Positions 17,041 to 27,600 of a stretch of DNA of 64,000 bases are shown piece by piece. Position numbers and translations under genes: made by a program. The stretch's first letter is position 1; each line of letters opens with the position of its first letter. Location: assembly GCA_021740085.1 (NCBI GenBank), contig JAIPAL010000001.1, forward strand, positions 248,001 through 312,000, given 5' to 3'. This DNA is from Crocinitomicaceae bacterium (lineage in GTDB: Bacteria > Bacteroidota > Bacteroidia > Flavobacteriales_D > Crocinitomicaceae). The notes below the pieces were generated by a model that was not told the origin of the DNA, did not search any database, and saw only the letters and a program-made list of their open reading frames with translations.

Positions 17041-20000
17041 ATGAAAAAATCGATATACTTACTTTGTTTCATTTCCGTTTCATTATCCTTATTCGGACAG
17101 GTGAAAATCAACGAATATTCTTGCTCAAACATAAGTGGGCCAACTGATGCTTATGGTGAGCGTGAAGATTGGATAGAGTTGTTAAATACAACTGCGGCAC
17201 CCATTGATTTAACGGGTTGGTATTTGTCAGATAAGGCAACAAACCTTACTAAATGGTTAATTCCTAGTGGATCAATCCCTGCAAATGGATTTAAAATGGC
17301 TTTTTGTTCGAAAAGGAATTTAGTAAATGGAAATCAATACCACCCCAACTTTAACCTTTCTCAAACGGAAGGGGATTGGATTATTTTATTAAATCCATCA
17401 TTGGTGGTAGTTGATTCTTTCAAAATTGTTCACATGACAAAATCCAATCATTCTGTCGGACGAACAACCAATGGTGCGGCAACATTTAGTTTATTTACGA
17501 CTCCTACGCCCAACGCGAATAATAGCGGTGCAGTTAATTTCTACACGCCAACGCCTGTTTTTAGTTTACAAGCAGGGTTTTATCCCGCGGCACAGTCTAT
17601 TACAATTACCTGTCCTGACCCTAGCGCAACCATTCGGTATACCCTAGATGGCTCCGATCCTTTAGTAACCTCCCCGATTTATTCAGCGCCGATACCAATA
17701 GCCACCACAAAAGTGATAAGAGCAGTAGCATTTAGCACCAATTTACAGTCTTTCACCGCGACAAACACTTATTTTATAAATGTGAACCATTCCATACCAG
17801 TTGTTTCTGTTTCTGGTCAAGGGGTGTATACCTTGCTCCAAGGAACTCAATTCACCCCCATTGGCTCCTTCGAATTGTTTGAAGAAAACGGCGCTTTTAT
17901 TGATGAGGGACAAGGAGAATTTAACGAACACGGAAATGACTCGTGGGGCTATCCTCAAAGAGGATTTGACTTTATTTTGAGAGATGAATTTGGTTATAAT
18001 GGAGATTTAGAACATGTTATTTTTCCGGAAAAAGCAAGAGATAACTTCCAACGGTTAATCTTAAAGCCTGCCGCAAGTGATAACTATCCATTTGAAAATG
18101 GAGCACATATTCGTGATGCTTTTATTCATGAACTATCTATTAAAGCTGACATGAAATTAGATGAGCGAACATGGAGACCCTGTGTGATCTATCTGAATGG
18201 ACAGTATTGGGGCGTTTATGAATTAAGGGAAAAAGTAGACGATGCTGATTATACTGACTTTTACTATAATCAAGATAAATTTAACTTGTACTATTTAAAA
18301 ACTTGGGGTGGTACTTGGCAAGATTATGGCGCTCCAAACGCCTTGCCCGATTGGAACAATTTGAAGAACTATATTGCCACCAATAGTATGGCAAATCCAA
18401 CAAACTTTGCTTATGTGGATAGTTTGCTAAATTGGGAATCGCTTTGCGATTATTTTATGTTCAATTCGTATGTAGTTAATCAAGATTGGTTGAATTGGAA
18501 CACCTCTTGGTGGCGAGGGCTCGATACAACTGGTGATAAGAAAAAGTGGCGTTATTCGCTCTGGGATATGGATGCTACTTTTGGTCACTATATCAATTAT
18601 ACTGGAATTCCAGACCCAAGTGCCAATGCTGACCCGTGTAATGCCGAAAACTTACCGAATCCCGGAGGGCAAGGACACACCGACATACTAGAAAAACTTA
18701 TTTTGGAAAATCCTCTGGTAGAACAATATTATATCACACGTTACATTGATTTGATAAATACCAATTTTTCTTGTGATACCATGATTATGCTTCTCGATAG
18801 TATGGTCAATGAAATCGCTCCTGAAATGACGGCACATTGTGCCAAATGGGGAGGAACATACGCTGGATGGCAATCGAAAGTTCAAACGCTAAGGAATTTT
18901 ATTAATGCACGATGTCTTGCATTGGCGCAAGGACTCATTGATTGTTACCAACTTTCGGGTCCGTTCCCAGTAACTTTTGACGTGACACCTGTTAACGCTG
19001 GAAAAATAAAAGTAAATTCAATTTGGCCACCGTCTTATCCATGGTCTACTACGTATTTTGGAGGAATAAACACCAATATTATTGCACAGGCCAATCCGGG
19101 GTATATATTTAGTAATTGGACCTATGTTGCAGGGCCTCTACTTTTTCCAATCGCACAAGACACAAATGGCGTGAATATTACTGGCCCTGAAACTATCGTG
19201 GCGGTATTTGTTGCTGACAATCCTGATTTGGATAGCGATGGTTGCTTGAATGTAGATGAAATTGCTGCAGGTACAAATCCTAATAATCCCGACACTGACG
19301 GCGATGGTGAAAACGATTGTGCAGAAATCGGCGCCAATCCTTTGACGCCTTTGGATACGGATGGTGATGGTATTATTGATGCCTTAGATTCTTCTGTTGC
19401 CGATACAGATGGCGACGGGGTCAACGATGAAACAGATCCCGCGAATAATGACCCGTGTATTCCAAATCTTACAGCACCAAACTGTGATTCTGATGGCGAT
19501 GGATTAACCTACAGCCAAGAAACGGCCGAAGGGACCAACCCATCTAATCCAGATACAGACGGTGATGGAATTAATGATGGAACCGAAGTCGCTAATGGCT
19601 CTGACCCAATGAATCCTTGTGACCCTGACGACTCTTTACCATTATGTCAAATCGATACAGATGCTGATGGATTAACAGATGCGCAAGAAGGTGTTTTGGG
19701 AACGGATCCTACCAATCCAGATTCAGATGGCGATGGGTATAGTGATGGACAAGAAGTTACCAATGGTTCAGACCCATTAGATCCTTGTGATCCAGATGAC
19801 AGTTCTCCAGAATGTGCTACGGGGATCCATATCCCAACAGCGTTCTCGCCAAATGGTATTGGAAATGAGGCAAATAATGGTTATTCTATCATTGTTGGAA
19901 ATGACATTGCGTCTTTCACTTTCAATGTGTACGATCGATGGGGCAATTCAATGTATCAATCCAGTAATAGAAATTTCGTTTGGGACGGAACTTATAAAGG

Positions 20001-20100
20001 ATCAAATTGTAATGCGGGCGTTTATGCGTATATAATTGATGTCATCTATATTGATGGTAATAAAGAAACACTTTCTGGAAATATCACGCTAATTCGTTAA
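17041..20100 (+). CDS. Secreted CotH-domain protein with T9SS type B sorting domain
   Basis: A 1019-residue exported protein. Order: signal peptide (1-20); lamin-tail domain (about 22-130; [16 protein letters not shown]); chitobiase C-terminal-like domain (about 175-240; YTLDGSDP); CotH kinase-like domain (about 330-620) with the WDMDATFG metal-binding motif (D509, D511); thrombospondin type 3 Ca2+-binding repeats (about 729-925; repeated DTDGDG units with Cys pairs); gliding-motility type B C-terminal domain (930-1019; [15 protein letters not shown]). Type B domains are recognised by the T9SS with a SprF/PorP partner, and the next gene is exactly such a protein. CotH domains can phosphorylate proteins, but the substrate here is unknown. 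Confidence 0.93.
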   Translation: MKKSIYLLCFISVSLSLFGQVKINEYSCSNISGPTDAYGEREDWIELLNTTAAPIDLTGWYLSDKATNLTKWLIPSGSIPANGFKMAFCSKRNLVNGNQYHPNFNLSQTEGDWIILLNPSLVVVDSFKIVHMTKSNHSVGRTTNGAATFSLFTTPTPNANNSGAVNFYTPTPVFSLQAGFYPAAQSITITCPDPSATIRYTLDGSDPLVTSPIYSAPIPIATTKVIRAVAFSTNLQSFTATNTYFINVNHSIPVVSVSGQGVYTLLQGTQFTPIGSFELFEENGAFIDEGQGEFNEHGNDSWGYPQRGFDFILRDEFGYNGDLEHVIFPEKARDNFQRLILKPAASDNYPFENGAHIRDAFIHELSIKADMKLDERTWRPCVIYLNGQYWGVYELREKVDDADYTDFYYNQDKFNLYYLKTWGGTWQDYGAPNALPDWNNLKNYIATNSMANPTNFAYVDSLLNWESLCDYFMFNSYVVNQDWLNWNTSWWRGLDTTGDKKKWRYSLWDMDATFGHYINYTGIPDPSANADPCNAENLPNPGGQGHTDILEKLILENPLVEQYYITRYIDLINTNFSCDTMIMLLDSMVNEIAPEMTAHCAKWGGTYAGWQSKVQTLRNFINARCLALAQGLIDCYQLSGPFPVTFDVTPVNAGKIKVNSIWPPSYPWSTTYFGGINTNIIAQANPGYIFSNWTYVAGPLLFPIAQDTNGVNITGPETIVAVFVADNPDLDSDGCLNVDEIAAGTNPNNPDTDGDGENDCAEIGANPLTPLDTDGDGIIDALDSSVADTDGDGVNDETDPANNDPCIPNLTAPNCDSDGDGLTYSQETAEGTNPSNPDTDGDGINDGTEVANGSDPMNPCDPDDSLPLCQIDTDADGLTDAQEGVLGTDPTNPDSDGDGYSDGQEVTNGSDPLDPCDPDDSSPECATGIHIPTAFSPNGIGNEANNGYSIIVGNDIASFTFNVYDRWGNSMYQSSNRNFVWDGTYKGSNCNAGVYAYIIDVIYIDGNKETLSGNITLIR
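19220..19820 (+). repeat. Thrombospondin type 3 repeat-coding region
   Basis: Imperfect in-frame DNA repeats coding for D-x-D-x-D-G units (GATxxAGATGGCGATGG type) inside the CotH protein gene. Encoded acidic loops bind Ca2+. Repeats of this kind can expand or contract and complicate assembly. Confidence 0.8.
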
Positions 20101-20101
20101 G

Positions 20102-21127
20102 ATGTTCAAGTTCTTTTTAGGATTTTTATTTGCACTAGTTAGCAGTCATCTTGTTGCACAAGATTACCATTTTTCACAATTTGACAAAGTGTTGATGGTA
20201 CTAAATCCGGCTACTGTCGGAAATTTTGAAGGCTTCGAACGGCTTAGTATTCAAAATAGAAACCAATGGATCGGTGCAGGCACACAATTTACAACCACCA
20301 TGGCTTCTGCCGAACTTACCTTTGGTAAAACAACAAGAAAAAACGATCCATTTGTTGGATTAGGGATCTTATTCCTAAATGATGTGGGCGGTGACTCCAA
20401 ATTCGGAATGACTGCAGGTGGTATCTCATTAAGTGGTAATCTACCCCTTTCAAAATCACACCGTTTATCCGCTGGAATTCAAACGTCTTTTAACAATCGA
20501 TCGGCTGATTTTTCTAATTTATCCTTTTATTCTCAATGGAACGGAAGCGAATTTGACCCCAGTATTCCTATTGATGAACCGAACCAGTTGGCATCCTTTA
20601 GTTATGTTGACGCAGGACTAGGTCTTCATTATTCATTTGAAAAAAGGAGTAATTCAAGCAGTGGGGGAAAAGAATTGGCATTTTCTAGCGGCTTCTTTAT
20701 TCAACACATTAATCAACCTAAACTTCGGTACAATGCCTTAACACTTGATAGACTCAATGCAAAATATGGCTTGTATGTTTCCTCTAAAATAGGTGTCAAT
20801 ACGGTAGCGGGTATTGAGCTGAAAGCAGCACAATTCTTTCAAGGTAAGCATTATGAAGGGTTATATGGGGCTTTTTATTACTTAAAATTAAAACGGGAAT
20901 CGAAGGCTACTAACTTGAGAAACGAAAAAACAATTAGCGCAGGGTTATATTTTCGTTCTTCTGGTGCCTTGATACCGTCTTGTTATATCGATTTAGGAGC
21001 TTGTCAATTTGGAGTTTCATATGACCAAGAGTTAAGTAAGTTATCTCGAGCATATCGCAGTTCCCTAGAATTTTCTTTTAGTTATACCTTAACGAAAAGA
21101 TCGATCTTCGCTGGGAAAAAACTTTAG
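20102..21127 (+). CDS. PorP/SprF family T9SS outer-membrane protein
   Basis: A 341-residue protein with a signal peptide (1-19, ending VAQ) and a beta-barrel body. The N-terminal family motif DYHFSQFDKVLMVLNPATVG (about 20-39) is typical of PorP/SprF. It begins 1 base after the stop of the CotH/type-B cargo gene. In Flavobacterium, SprF-like proteins are needed for secretion or surface anchoring of a type B cargo encoded next door, so this is probably the dedicated partner of the CotH protein. The strand-ending Phe pattern (SLEFSFSYTLT) supports outer-membrane location. Confidence 0.93.
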   Translation: MFKFFLGFLFALVSSHLVAQDYHFSQFDKVLMVLNPATVGNFEGFERLSIQNRNQWIGAGTQFTTTMASAELTFGKTTRKNDPFVGLGILFLNDVGGDSKFGMTAGGISLSGNLPLSKSHRLSAGIQTSFNNRSADFSNLSFYSQWNGSEFDPSIPIDEPNQLASFSYVDAGLGLHYSFEKRSNSSSGGKELAFSSGFFIQHINQPKLRYNALTLDRLNAKYGLYVSSKIGVNTVAGIELKAAQFFQGKHYEGLYGAFYYLKLKRESKATNLRNEKTISAGLYFRSSGALIPSCYIDLGACQFGVSYDQELSKLSRAYRSSLEFSFSYTLTKRSIFAGKKL

Positions 21128-21130
21128 GTC

Positions 21131-22654
21131 TTAGAGTTGCTCACTCAAAAACCTTTTCCATTGTTCGTTTTGGTTTTCGCTTAGCACTCTCGGCATTTTA
21201 TTTTGGCCCCCCGCCTTGCCAACAAAAGACATGTACTTGTAAATCGTCCCGCTTGGGAGAATTGTTATTTTAGGATCTTTCAAAGTGTATTTTCGAGCCG
21301 ATTTATAGTCATCATTAATTTTACATAATTCTCGGTCAATTTGCTTTATTAGTTTTAAAGGATCGCCGTTTTTTTGATCGGATTCGAAATAAAAATGATG
21401 GCATTGCCCAATTAAATCAACGGAGATGGTAAACTCGGGCTCAAAATGTAATCCTTTCTGTCTGCATTTTTCTATGGAAGAATGGATATTATCCAAGGAT
21501 AAATGTTCCCCGCAAAGACTTAAGAATTGTTTGATTCGCCCGGTAATTATAATTTCTCTTTCTGAGATATTTGTAAAGCGTACTAAATCGCCTAATAAAT
21601 ACCGCCATAAACCAGCGTTTGTTGAAATAACCAGTGCGTAATCAATCCCCATTTTCACCTCACTAATCGTGATGGCGTTATGTTTAGAAATCAACTCCCC
21701 CTCTTCGTTGAAATAATCAGAATTGAAGGGGATAAATTCAAAGAAGATATTATTGTTTAACAACAACTTCATACCCTTTTTTTCAGGGGATACTTGGTAG
21801 GCAAAATAGCCCTCACTTGCCAAATAAGTATCTAAAAGAAAAACTTTTTTCCCACATATTTTCTTAAATCGCTCCGCGTATGGCCCCATAAATACGCCTC
21901 CATGGACATATACTTCAAAATTCGGCCATATTTGGTGAATGTTATCCAGCTCATAGCGTTCAATTATTCTTTCCATAAGCATAATACACCAACTGGGTAT
22001 TCCAGCAATGATACTTATGTTCCAATTGGGGGCCTTGTCAACGATGGCATTTATCTTTTCATTCCAATCTTTAATCGTTGAGATTTTATCGCCAGGTTTT
22101 GTTAATGGTTTTACTAATAAGGAAAGGTGTTTTTTTAAAATACCACTTAAATCACCCTCCACATGCCTACCTGTTTTTATTAGTTTTGTGGATCCACCAA
22201 CGGCTAGCATACTAGATTCAAAAAAAGCATCTTTAAGTTCTAATTCATGTAAAATAGAGAACTGCATTAAGCTGGTCTTTTGGAAGGAACGAATCATTTG
22301 AATGGAAACAGGAATCCTTTTGCTCGGAGAACCTGTGGTTCCGGAAGACAAGGCAAAATATTTTACTTTTCCTACCCATGTATTGTCTTTTTCTCCTTCT
22401 ATTGTTTTATGTAGCCATTTGTTGTAAAACTCTTCATAATCATTAATTGGGACAAGGGATTGATAATTACTTACAATGTCCGATTGTCCAATTATTTCAC
22501 TAAAGGTGTGGTAAAATCCAAACTTAGTATGCTTTGCCATGTCGAGCAAACGTCGCAATACAACCAATTGATTTTTATAGTCAATATGTCGCCGATTAAT
22601 TCGCTTGTGACTAATAGCGGTTGATTTTTTTAAAAGTCTACCGATTATTTTCAT
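21131..22654 (-). CDS. GH3-like acyl-adenylating enzyme
   Basis: A 507-residue protein of the GH3 (auxin-conjugase-like) branch of the ANL superfamily. The ATP-binding loop ALSSGTTGSPSKRIP is at 101-115. A second block EGYFAYQ lies near 282-288 and the hinge/C-terminal motif ITGRIKQFLSLCGEHLS near 367-385. Family members form an acyl-adenylate and then an amide or thioester. Bacterial GH3 substrates are largely unknown. No signal peptide. The gene is convergent with the PorP/SprF gene (3 bases apart) and divergent from the stress protein gene. Confidence 0.85.
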   Translation of the reverse strand: MKIIGRLLKKSTAISHKRINRRHIDYKNQLVVLRRLLDMAKHTKFGFYHTFSEIIGQSDIVSNYQSLVPINDYEEFYNKWLHKTIEGEKDNTWVGKVKYFALSSGTTGSPSKRIPVSIQMIRSFQKTSLMQFSILHELELKDAFFESSMLAVGGSTKLIKTGRHVEGDLSGILKKHLSLLVKPLTKPGDKISTIKDWNEKINAIVDKAPNWNISIIAGIPSWCIMLMERIIERYELDNIHQIWPNFEVYVHGGVFMGPYAERFKKICGKKVFLLDTYLASEGYFAYQVSPEKKGMKLLLNNNIFFEFIPFNSDYFNEEGELISKHNAITISEVKMGIDYALVISTNAGLWRYLLGDLVRFTNISEREIIITGRIKQFLSLCGEHLSLDNIHSSIEKCRQKGLHFEPEFTISVDLIGQCHHFYFESDQKNGDPLKLIKQIDRELCKINDDYKSARKYTLKDPKITILPSGTIYKYMSFVGKAGGQNKMPRVLSENQNEQWKRFLSEQL

Positions 22655-22695
22655 TTCGTTGTTTTTGATGTTTCATTGTAGAACACATAACCCGA

Positions 22696-22703
22696 CAAAA
22701 ATA
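22696..22703 (-). promoter_or_regulatory. Candidate -7 box for GH3-like gene
   Basis: TATTTTTG on the minus strand, 41 bases before the start codon at 22654. It lies in the same 110-base divergent spacer as the plus-strand box at 22740. Confidence 0.35.
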
Positions 22704-22739
22704 ATCAAAGAATTAACATAAATTTTCCATATTTTCACC

Positions 22740-22747
22740 TAAATTTG
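22740..22747 (+). promoter_or_regulatory. Candidate -7 box for universal stress protein gene
   Basis: TAAATTTG matches TAnnTTTG and lies 17 bases before ATG at 22765. No TTTG is found at the expected distance upstream. Confidence 0.4.
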
Positions 22748-22764
22748 TAAAAAAAAACAAAGTT

Positions 22765-23601
22765 ATGAAACAAAAGTCTTTTGTTGTTCCTCATGATTTC
22801 ACACCTGCTGCTGACATCGCTTTACAACACGCAATCGCTTCTGCAAAAGCTACTAACACGGTAATTCAATTATTACACGTTGTAGCGAAAGAAAGTGAGA
22901 TCAAAGAATCTAGTATTAAATTAGATCAAGTAATCGAAAGCAATGTTACTGAAGGAGTAGAATTAATTCCTAACATTCGTATTGGAAATATTTTTGATGA
23001 CATAAGGGACTTTGCTTCCGAACATCAGGCAGAGCTAATTTTTATGGGAACTCATGGTGCACATGGTTGGCAACATGTTGTGGGTAGTAACGCGTTAAAA
23101 GTAGTTACTGATTCACACGTTCCTTTTATTATAGTGCAAGAAAAAGCAGTTAAAAGCACTGGTTATGACACAATTGTTGTACCAATGGATTTACATAAAG
23201 AAACCAAACAAAAACTTTCGATTGTCGCTAATCTTGCGAAATATTTCAATTCAAAGGTTCATGTGGTAACACCTATAGAAACAGATTCCTATTTAAAGCA
23301 TCAATTAGAAACCAATATTTTGTTTGCCGAAAGATATTTTGCGCAAAAAGATATTGAAATGGTTACAGCTCTTGTGCCAAGCAGTAGTTTTGACAAAGAG
23401 GTTGTTAAACATGCGGTAAGTGTGGGTGCTGACTTAATTGCTATTATGAATTTGAATCGCAATAGCCTTTTAAATGTTATTACTTCAAATCATGAGCAAT
23501 ACATGATTACCAATGAAGCGCTTATTCCAACCCTACTTGTAAATCCGGTAGAAGCAAAGAGTGTTCATGGCAATTGGTACAGCCAAGGGATTTCGTTCTA
23601 A
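22765..23601 (+). CDS. Tandem-domain universal stress protein
   Basis: A 278-residue cytosolic protein made of two USP domains (about 3-135 and 142-265). The first carries the nucleotide-binding motif G-x2-G-x9-G-S (GTHGAHGWQHVVGSN, about 93-107), so it should bind ATP. The second (NLNRNSLLNVITSNHEQ) lacks these glycines and is probably structural or regulatory. USPs respond to starvation and redox or envelope stress. It is followed after 6 bases by fbp, likely as one transcript. Confidence 0.9.
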   Translation: MKQKSFVVPHDFTPAADIALQHAIASAKATNTVIQLLHVVAKESEIKESSIKLDQVIESNVTEGVELIPNIRIGNIFDDIRDFASEHQAELIFMGTHGAHGWQHVVGSNALKVVTDSHVPFIIVQEKAVKSTGYDTIVVPMDLHKETKQKLSIVANLAKYFNSKVHVVTPIETDSYLKHQLETNILFAERYFAQKDIEMVTALVPSSSFDKEVVKHAVSVGADLIAIMNLNRNSLLNVITSNHEQYMITNEALIPTLLVNPVEAKSVHGNWYSQGISF

Positions 23602-23607
23602 TTAAAC

Positions 23608-24597
23608 GTGTCTAAACGAGTTTTCTTATCTGATTTTATCTTACAAGAGCAAGATGCCTCTCAAGATATAGCTCGGGTTTTAGCGGCTGTAGAAACCGCT
23701 TCTAAAATTGTTTCTCATGATATCCGTCAGGCAGGATTAGTAGACCATATTCTCGGTGCTCAAGGACTTGATAACATCCAAGGTGAGGCTCAGCAAAAAC
23801 TGGATTTGGTAGCTGACAATGCTTTTATCGAAGCTTTTCAGAATTGTGGTGCCGTATGTGGTATCGCTTCAGAAGAGAACGAGGACTTTGTTGCTTTTAC
23901 ATCTGATGAAGCAAAAAATGCGGATCTTATTGTTTTATTTGACCCTTTAGATGGATCTAGTAATATTGACGTAAACGTTTCCATAGGAACCATCTTTTCA
24001 ATATACAGAAGGATTTCTCCAAAAGGAACTCCTGCCACCTTGGACGATATGTTGCAAGCAGGTACTGAACAGGTTGCTGCCGGCTACGTTTTATACGGAT
24101 CTTCCACCATGTTAATATATGCTGCGGAAAAAGGGGTGAACGGCTTTACGTTGGATCCTCAATCCAATCAATTTTGTTTATCACATCCTAATTTAATAAT
24201 GCCTTCCGTTGGCCGTATGTATGCCATGAACGAAGGGAACATTAATGCTTGTGATCCCAAACTTAAATCTTACTTAGCCTATTGTCAAAGCGACGAAAAT
24301 GATTTCAGTGCACCCTATTCAGGGCGATATATTGGATCTTTAGTGGCGGACTTTCATCGTAATTTGATTAAAGGAGGAATTTATATTTACCCTGCCGTTC
24401 ATGCGCATCCTGCTGGAAGGTTACGCTTGTTGTACGAGTGTAATCCCTTGGCTTTTATTGCTGAAAAATCAGGTGGGCTTGCCACAACTGGACAGGAAAG
24501 AATCTTGGCATTAAAACCGACTTCCCTTCATCAACGGGTTCCTTATTTTGTCGGGTCGAAAAACATGGTGGAGAAAGCGATGAGTTTATTAAAATAG
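23608..24597 (+). CDS. fbp: Class I fructose-1,6-bisphosphatase
   Basis: A 329-residue cytosolic enzyme of gluconeogenesis that removes the 1-phosphate of fructose 1,6-bisphosphate. Metal-binding residues are seen in SEENED (E89, E90) and DPLDGSSNID (D112, D115), with substrate-binding PYSGRYIGSLVAD, KGGIYIYPA and GRLRLLYE blocks further on. Length is normal. The start is GTG at 23608, 6 bases after the stress protein stop; the first in-frame ATG is well inside the domain. An AMP-site N-terminal helix seems present, so allosteric control is possible. Confidence 0.96.
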   Translation: MSKRVFLSDFILQEQDASQDIARVLAAVETASKIVSHDIRQAGLVDHILGAQGLDNIQGEAQQKLDLVADNAFIEAFQNCGAVCGIASEENEDFVAFTSDEAKNADLIVLFDPLDGSSNIDVNVSIGTIFSIYRRISPKGTPATLDDMLQAGTEQVAAGYVLYGSSTMLIYAAEKGVNGFTLDPQSNQFCLSHPNLIMPSVGRMYAMNEGNINACDPKLKSYLAYCQSDENDFSAPYSGRYIGSLVADFHRNLIKGGIYIYPAVHAHPAGRLRLLYECNPLAFIAEKSGGLATTGQERILALKPTSLHQRVPYFVGSKNMVEKAMSLLK

Positions 24598-24626
24598 TAG
24601 ATCCTCTTCTTTTTTTCTCGAATAGA

Positions 24627-24656
24627 TTGCTCCCTAATTAAGAATAGGTAATTTCG
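24627..24656 (+). promoter_or_regulatory. Promoter candidate for mfd
   Basis: TTG (24627-24629), a 19-base spacer, then TAATTTCG (24649-24656), one base off TAnnTTTG. It lies 9 bases before the mfd start codon, giving a very short or absent leader. Confidence 0.4.
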
Positions 24657-24665
24657 CGCCAACGA

Positions 24666-27600
24666 ATGGAACGGAAACAATTCCTGGATTTATTTAAATC
24701 GCATCTTCCTATCGAACAAACTGCGCAAGCCTTGTTTCGAGCAGAAGCGCGTGTCCATTGGTCGGGAAACGTGGGTTCATCAAAAAGTATTTGCGCTTCA
24801 TCGGTCGCTGATCAAGTCCCAGGTCACCATATTTTTATCTTAGGTGATAAGGAACAAGCAGCTTATTTTTTGAATGATTTACAAGGTTTATATCCTCAAG
24901 ATAAACGCATTCTATTTTTTCCTGCATCGTATCGGGTTCCTTATCAATTGGTGGACACAGACAATGCCAATGTAGTAGCAAGATCGGAGGTGCTAGCTAG
25001 AATCGCTAATGGAAGTAATACCTGGGTTATCACCTATCCTGAAGCGCTTTTTGAAAAAGTTCCGTCACAAAAAATACTCGTTGAAAATACATTCCGATTG
25101 GATGTTGGAAAATCGTATTCAATCGATTTTATTAATGAATTACTGCTTGAATACCAATTCGAGCGACTTGATTTTGTATATGAGCCTGGACAATTTGCTA
25201 TCCGTGGAGGGATCATAGATGTTTTTTCTTATGCCAATGATTTTCCTTTTCGAATAGAGTTTTTTGGCGATGAGGTGGAGTCTATCCGTACTTTTGATGC
25301 TGCGAATCAATTGTCGCTTTCAAGTCATAAATTTCTTTCTATCCTACCCAATATTCAGGGTCAAATGTCGCAGAATGGCGTAGCGTCTATTTTTTCATTC
25401 GTTGGTGAAAATTCAACGGTATGGCTAAGTTCATTTGAACGCATTGAGTCTGCACTGAATAAAGAATTTGAAAAAGCGAAAGAAATTTTTAATAAACTTA
25501 CGATTAGCAGGCCCGAATCTTCGCCAGAGGCACTTTTTTTATCTCCGAATGAATTTTTGAAAAATGTTTCGAAGGTTCCGATCCTTGAATTTGGTCCGGA
25601 TTATCATTTTTCGCCATCCGATAAATTCGCCTTTAATTTTATTCCTCAGCCTAGTTTTAATAAGAATTTCGATTTGTTGTCAGCGGATCTAATTCAAAAA
25701 CAAAGCGAAACGTTCCAAAATATAATTTTTTCCAATCAGACCAAACAAATTGAACGGCTTTTTCAAATTTTCGAGGATATTGGTGGCGGGGTTTCTTTTG
25801 AACCAATGGATCTACCTTTACAGGAAGGGTTTATTGCGCCGAATTTAAAATTAGTTTGCTATACTGATCATCAGATTTTTGAACGCTACAATCGTTTCCG
25901 ATTAAAAGAAGCATTTAGTCAAGCAAAACAAGCCTTGACATTAAAAGAAATTTACAATCTTCAAAAAGGGGATTATGTTACGCATATTGACCATGGTGTC
26001 GGTCAGTTTTCGGGATTAGAAACGATTGATGTTAACGGAAAACCGCAAGAAGCGATTCGACTCCTCTATAAAGATGGGGATGTTTTGTATGTTGGCATCC
26101 ATTCGTTGCACCGAATTTCTAAGTTTACCGGCAAGGATGGCTCCGTTCCTAAAATGAATAAATTAGGAACCCAAACTTGGACCACTCTAAAAAACAAAAC
26201 GAAAAAGAAAATCAAGGAGTTGGCTTTTGATTTAATACAACTTTATGCCAAACGAAAATCCCAACCCGGTTTTGCATTCGCTCCTGATAATTATCTTCAA
26301 AATGAATTGATTGCTTCGTTTATGTACGAAGATACCCCGGATCAAAATAAAGCGACACTTGATGTGATGAAAGACATGGAATCCGATACACCCATGGATC
26401 GTTTGGTTTGTGGAGATGTTGGTTTCGGGAAAACGGAAGTTGCTATTCGAGCGGCATTTAAAGCGGTATGTGATAGTAAACAAGTCGCTATCTTAGTCCC
26501 AACGACTATTTTGTCCATGCAGCATTATCGTACTTTTAAGGAACGCTTAAAAGATTTCCCCTGTAAAATTGATTTTATCAACCGATTCAAATCAGCAAAG
26601 GACACCACCGAAACATTAAAGAAATTGGCCAGTGGTCAAATTGACATTCTCATTGGCACCCATGCCTTGGTGGCTGAAAAGGTGAAGTTCAAAGATTTGG
26701 GACTGATGATTATTGATGAAGAACAAAAATTTGGTGTTTCAGTAAAAGATAAATTAAAAACCATTCGGACGACTGTTGACACCCTTACGCTAACGGCTAC
26801 GCCGATTCCAAGAACCCTGCAATTTTCATTAATGGGCGCCCGCGATTTGAGTATCATAAATACGCCCCCACCGAATAGGCAACCTGTTCTTACGGAAGTG
26901 ATATCTTTTAACGAAGAAATTCTACGAGACGCTATTGCTTACGAAGTAACGCGAGGGGGACAGGTATTTTTTGTTAATAATCGTCTTTCAAACATGAAGG
27001 AAATTTCTGGAATGATCCAACGACTTTGTCCAGGAGTTCGCATCGCAATTGGTCATGGACAAATGGATGGCACTCAATTGGAGAAGGTGATGATGGACTT
27101 TATTGATGGTAAATACGATGTACTTCTTGCCACCACGATTATTGAATCCGGTATTGATATTTCAAATGCCAACACCATCATTATTAATGATGCCAATCAA
27201 TTTGGTTTAAGTGACTTACACCAACTTCGGGGAAGGGTAGGTCGTTCAAATAAAAAAGGTTTTTGTTACCTGATCGCCCCCAAATTTAGTTTACTTACCT
27301 CAGAAGCTAGAAAAAGGCTAGAAGCATTGGTGCAATTTTCTGATCTAGGTTCAGGTTTTAATATCGCGATGAAAGACTTAGATATTCGTGGTGCAGGAAA
27401 TATGTTGGGAGGGGAACAAAGTGGATTTATCTCTGAAATTGGCTTTGAAATGTATCAAAAGATCTTGAATGAAGCCATGCAAGAATTGAAAGAAAGTGAG
27501 TTCAAAGAAATGTTTGACGAAAGAAACACCGATACTTTCGGGAATTTTGTCCAGGATTGTATCTTTGAAACCGATATGGAAGTTCGTATTCCAGATGATT

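Noticed and set aside
19122-19424. Minus-strand ORF within the CotH gene (Ser/Pro-rich)
   Set aside because: It mirrors the Ca2+-binding repeat DNA; repeated SPSVS units are the reverse reading of DTDGDG codons. No start context and no separate role.
21131-22654. GH3-like gene as part of a hormone or natural-product cluster
   Set aside because: No other biosynthetic genes nearby; neighbours are a T9SS gene and a stress protein.
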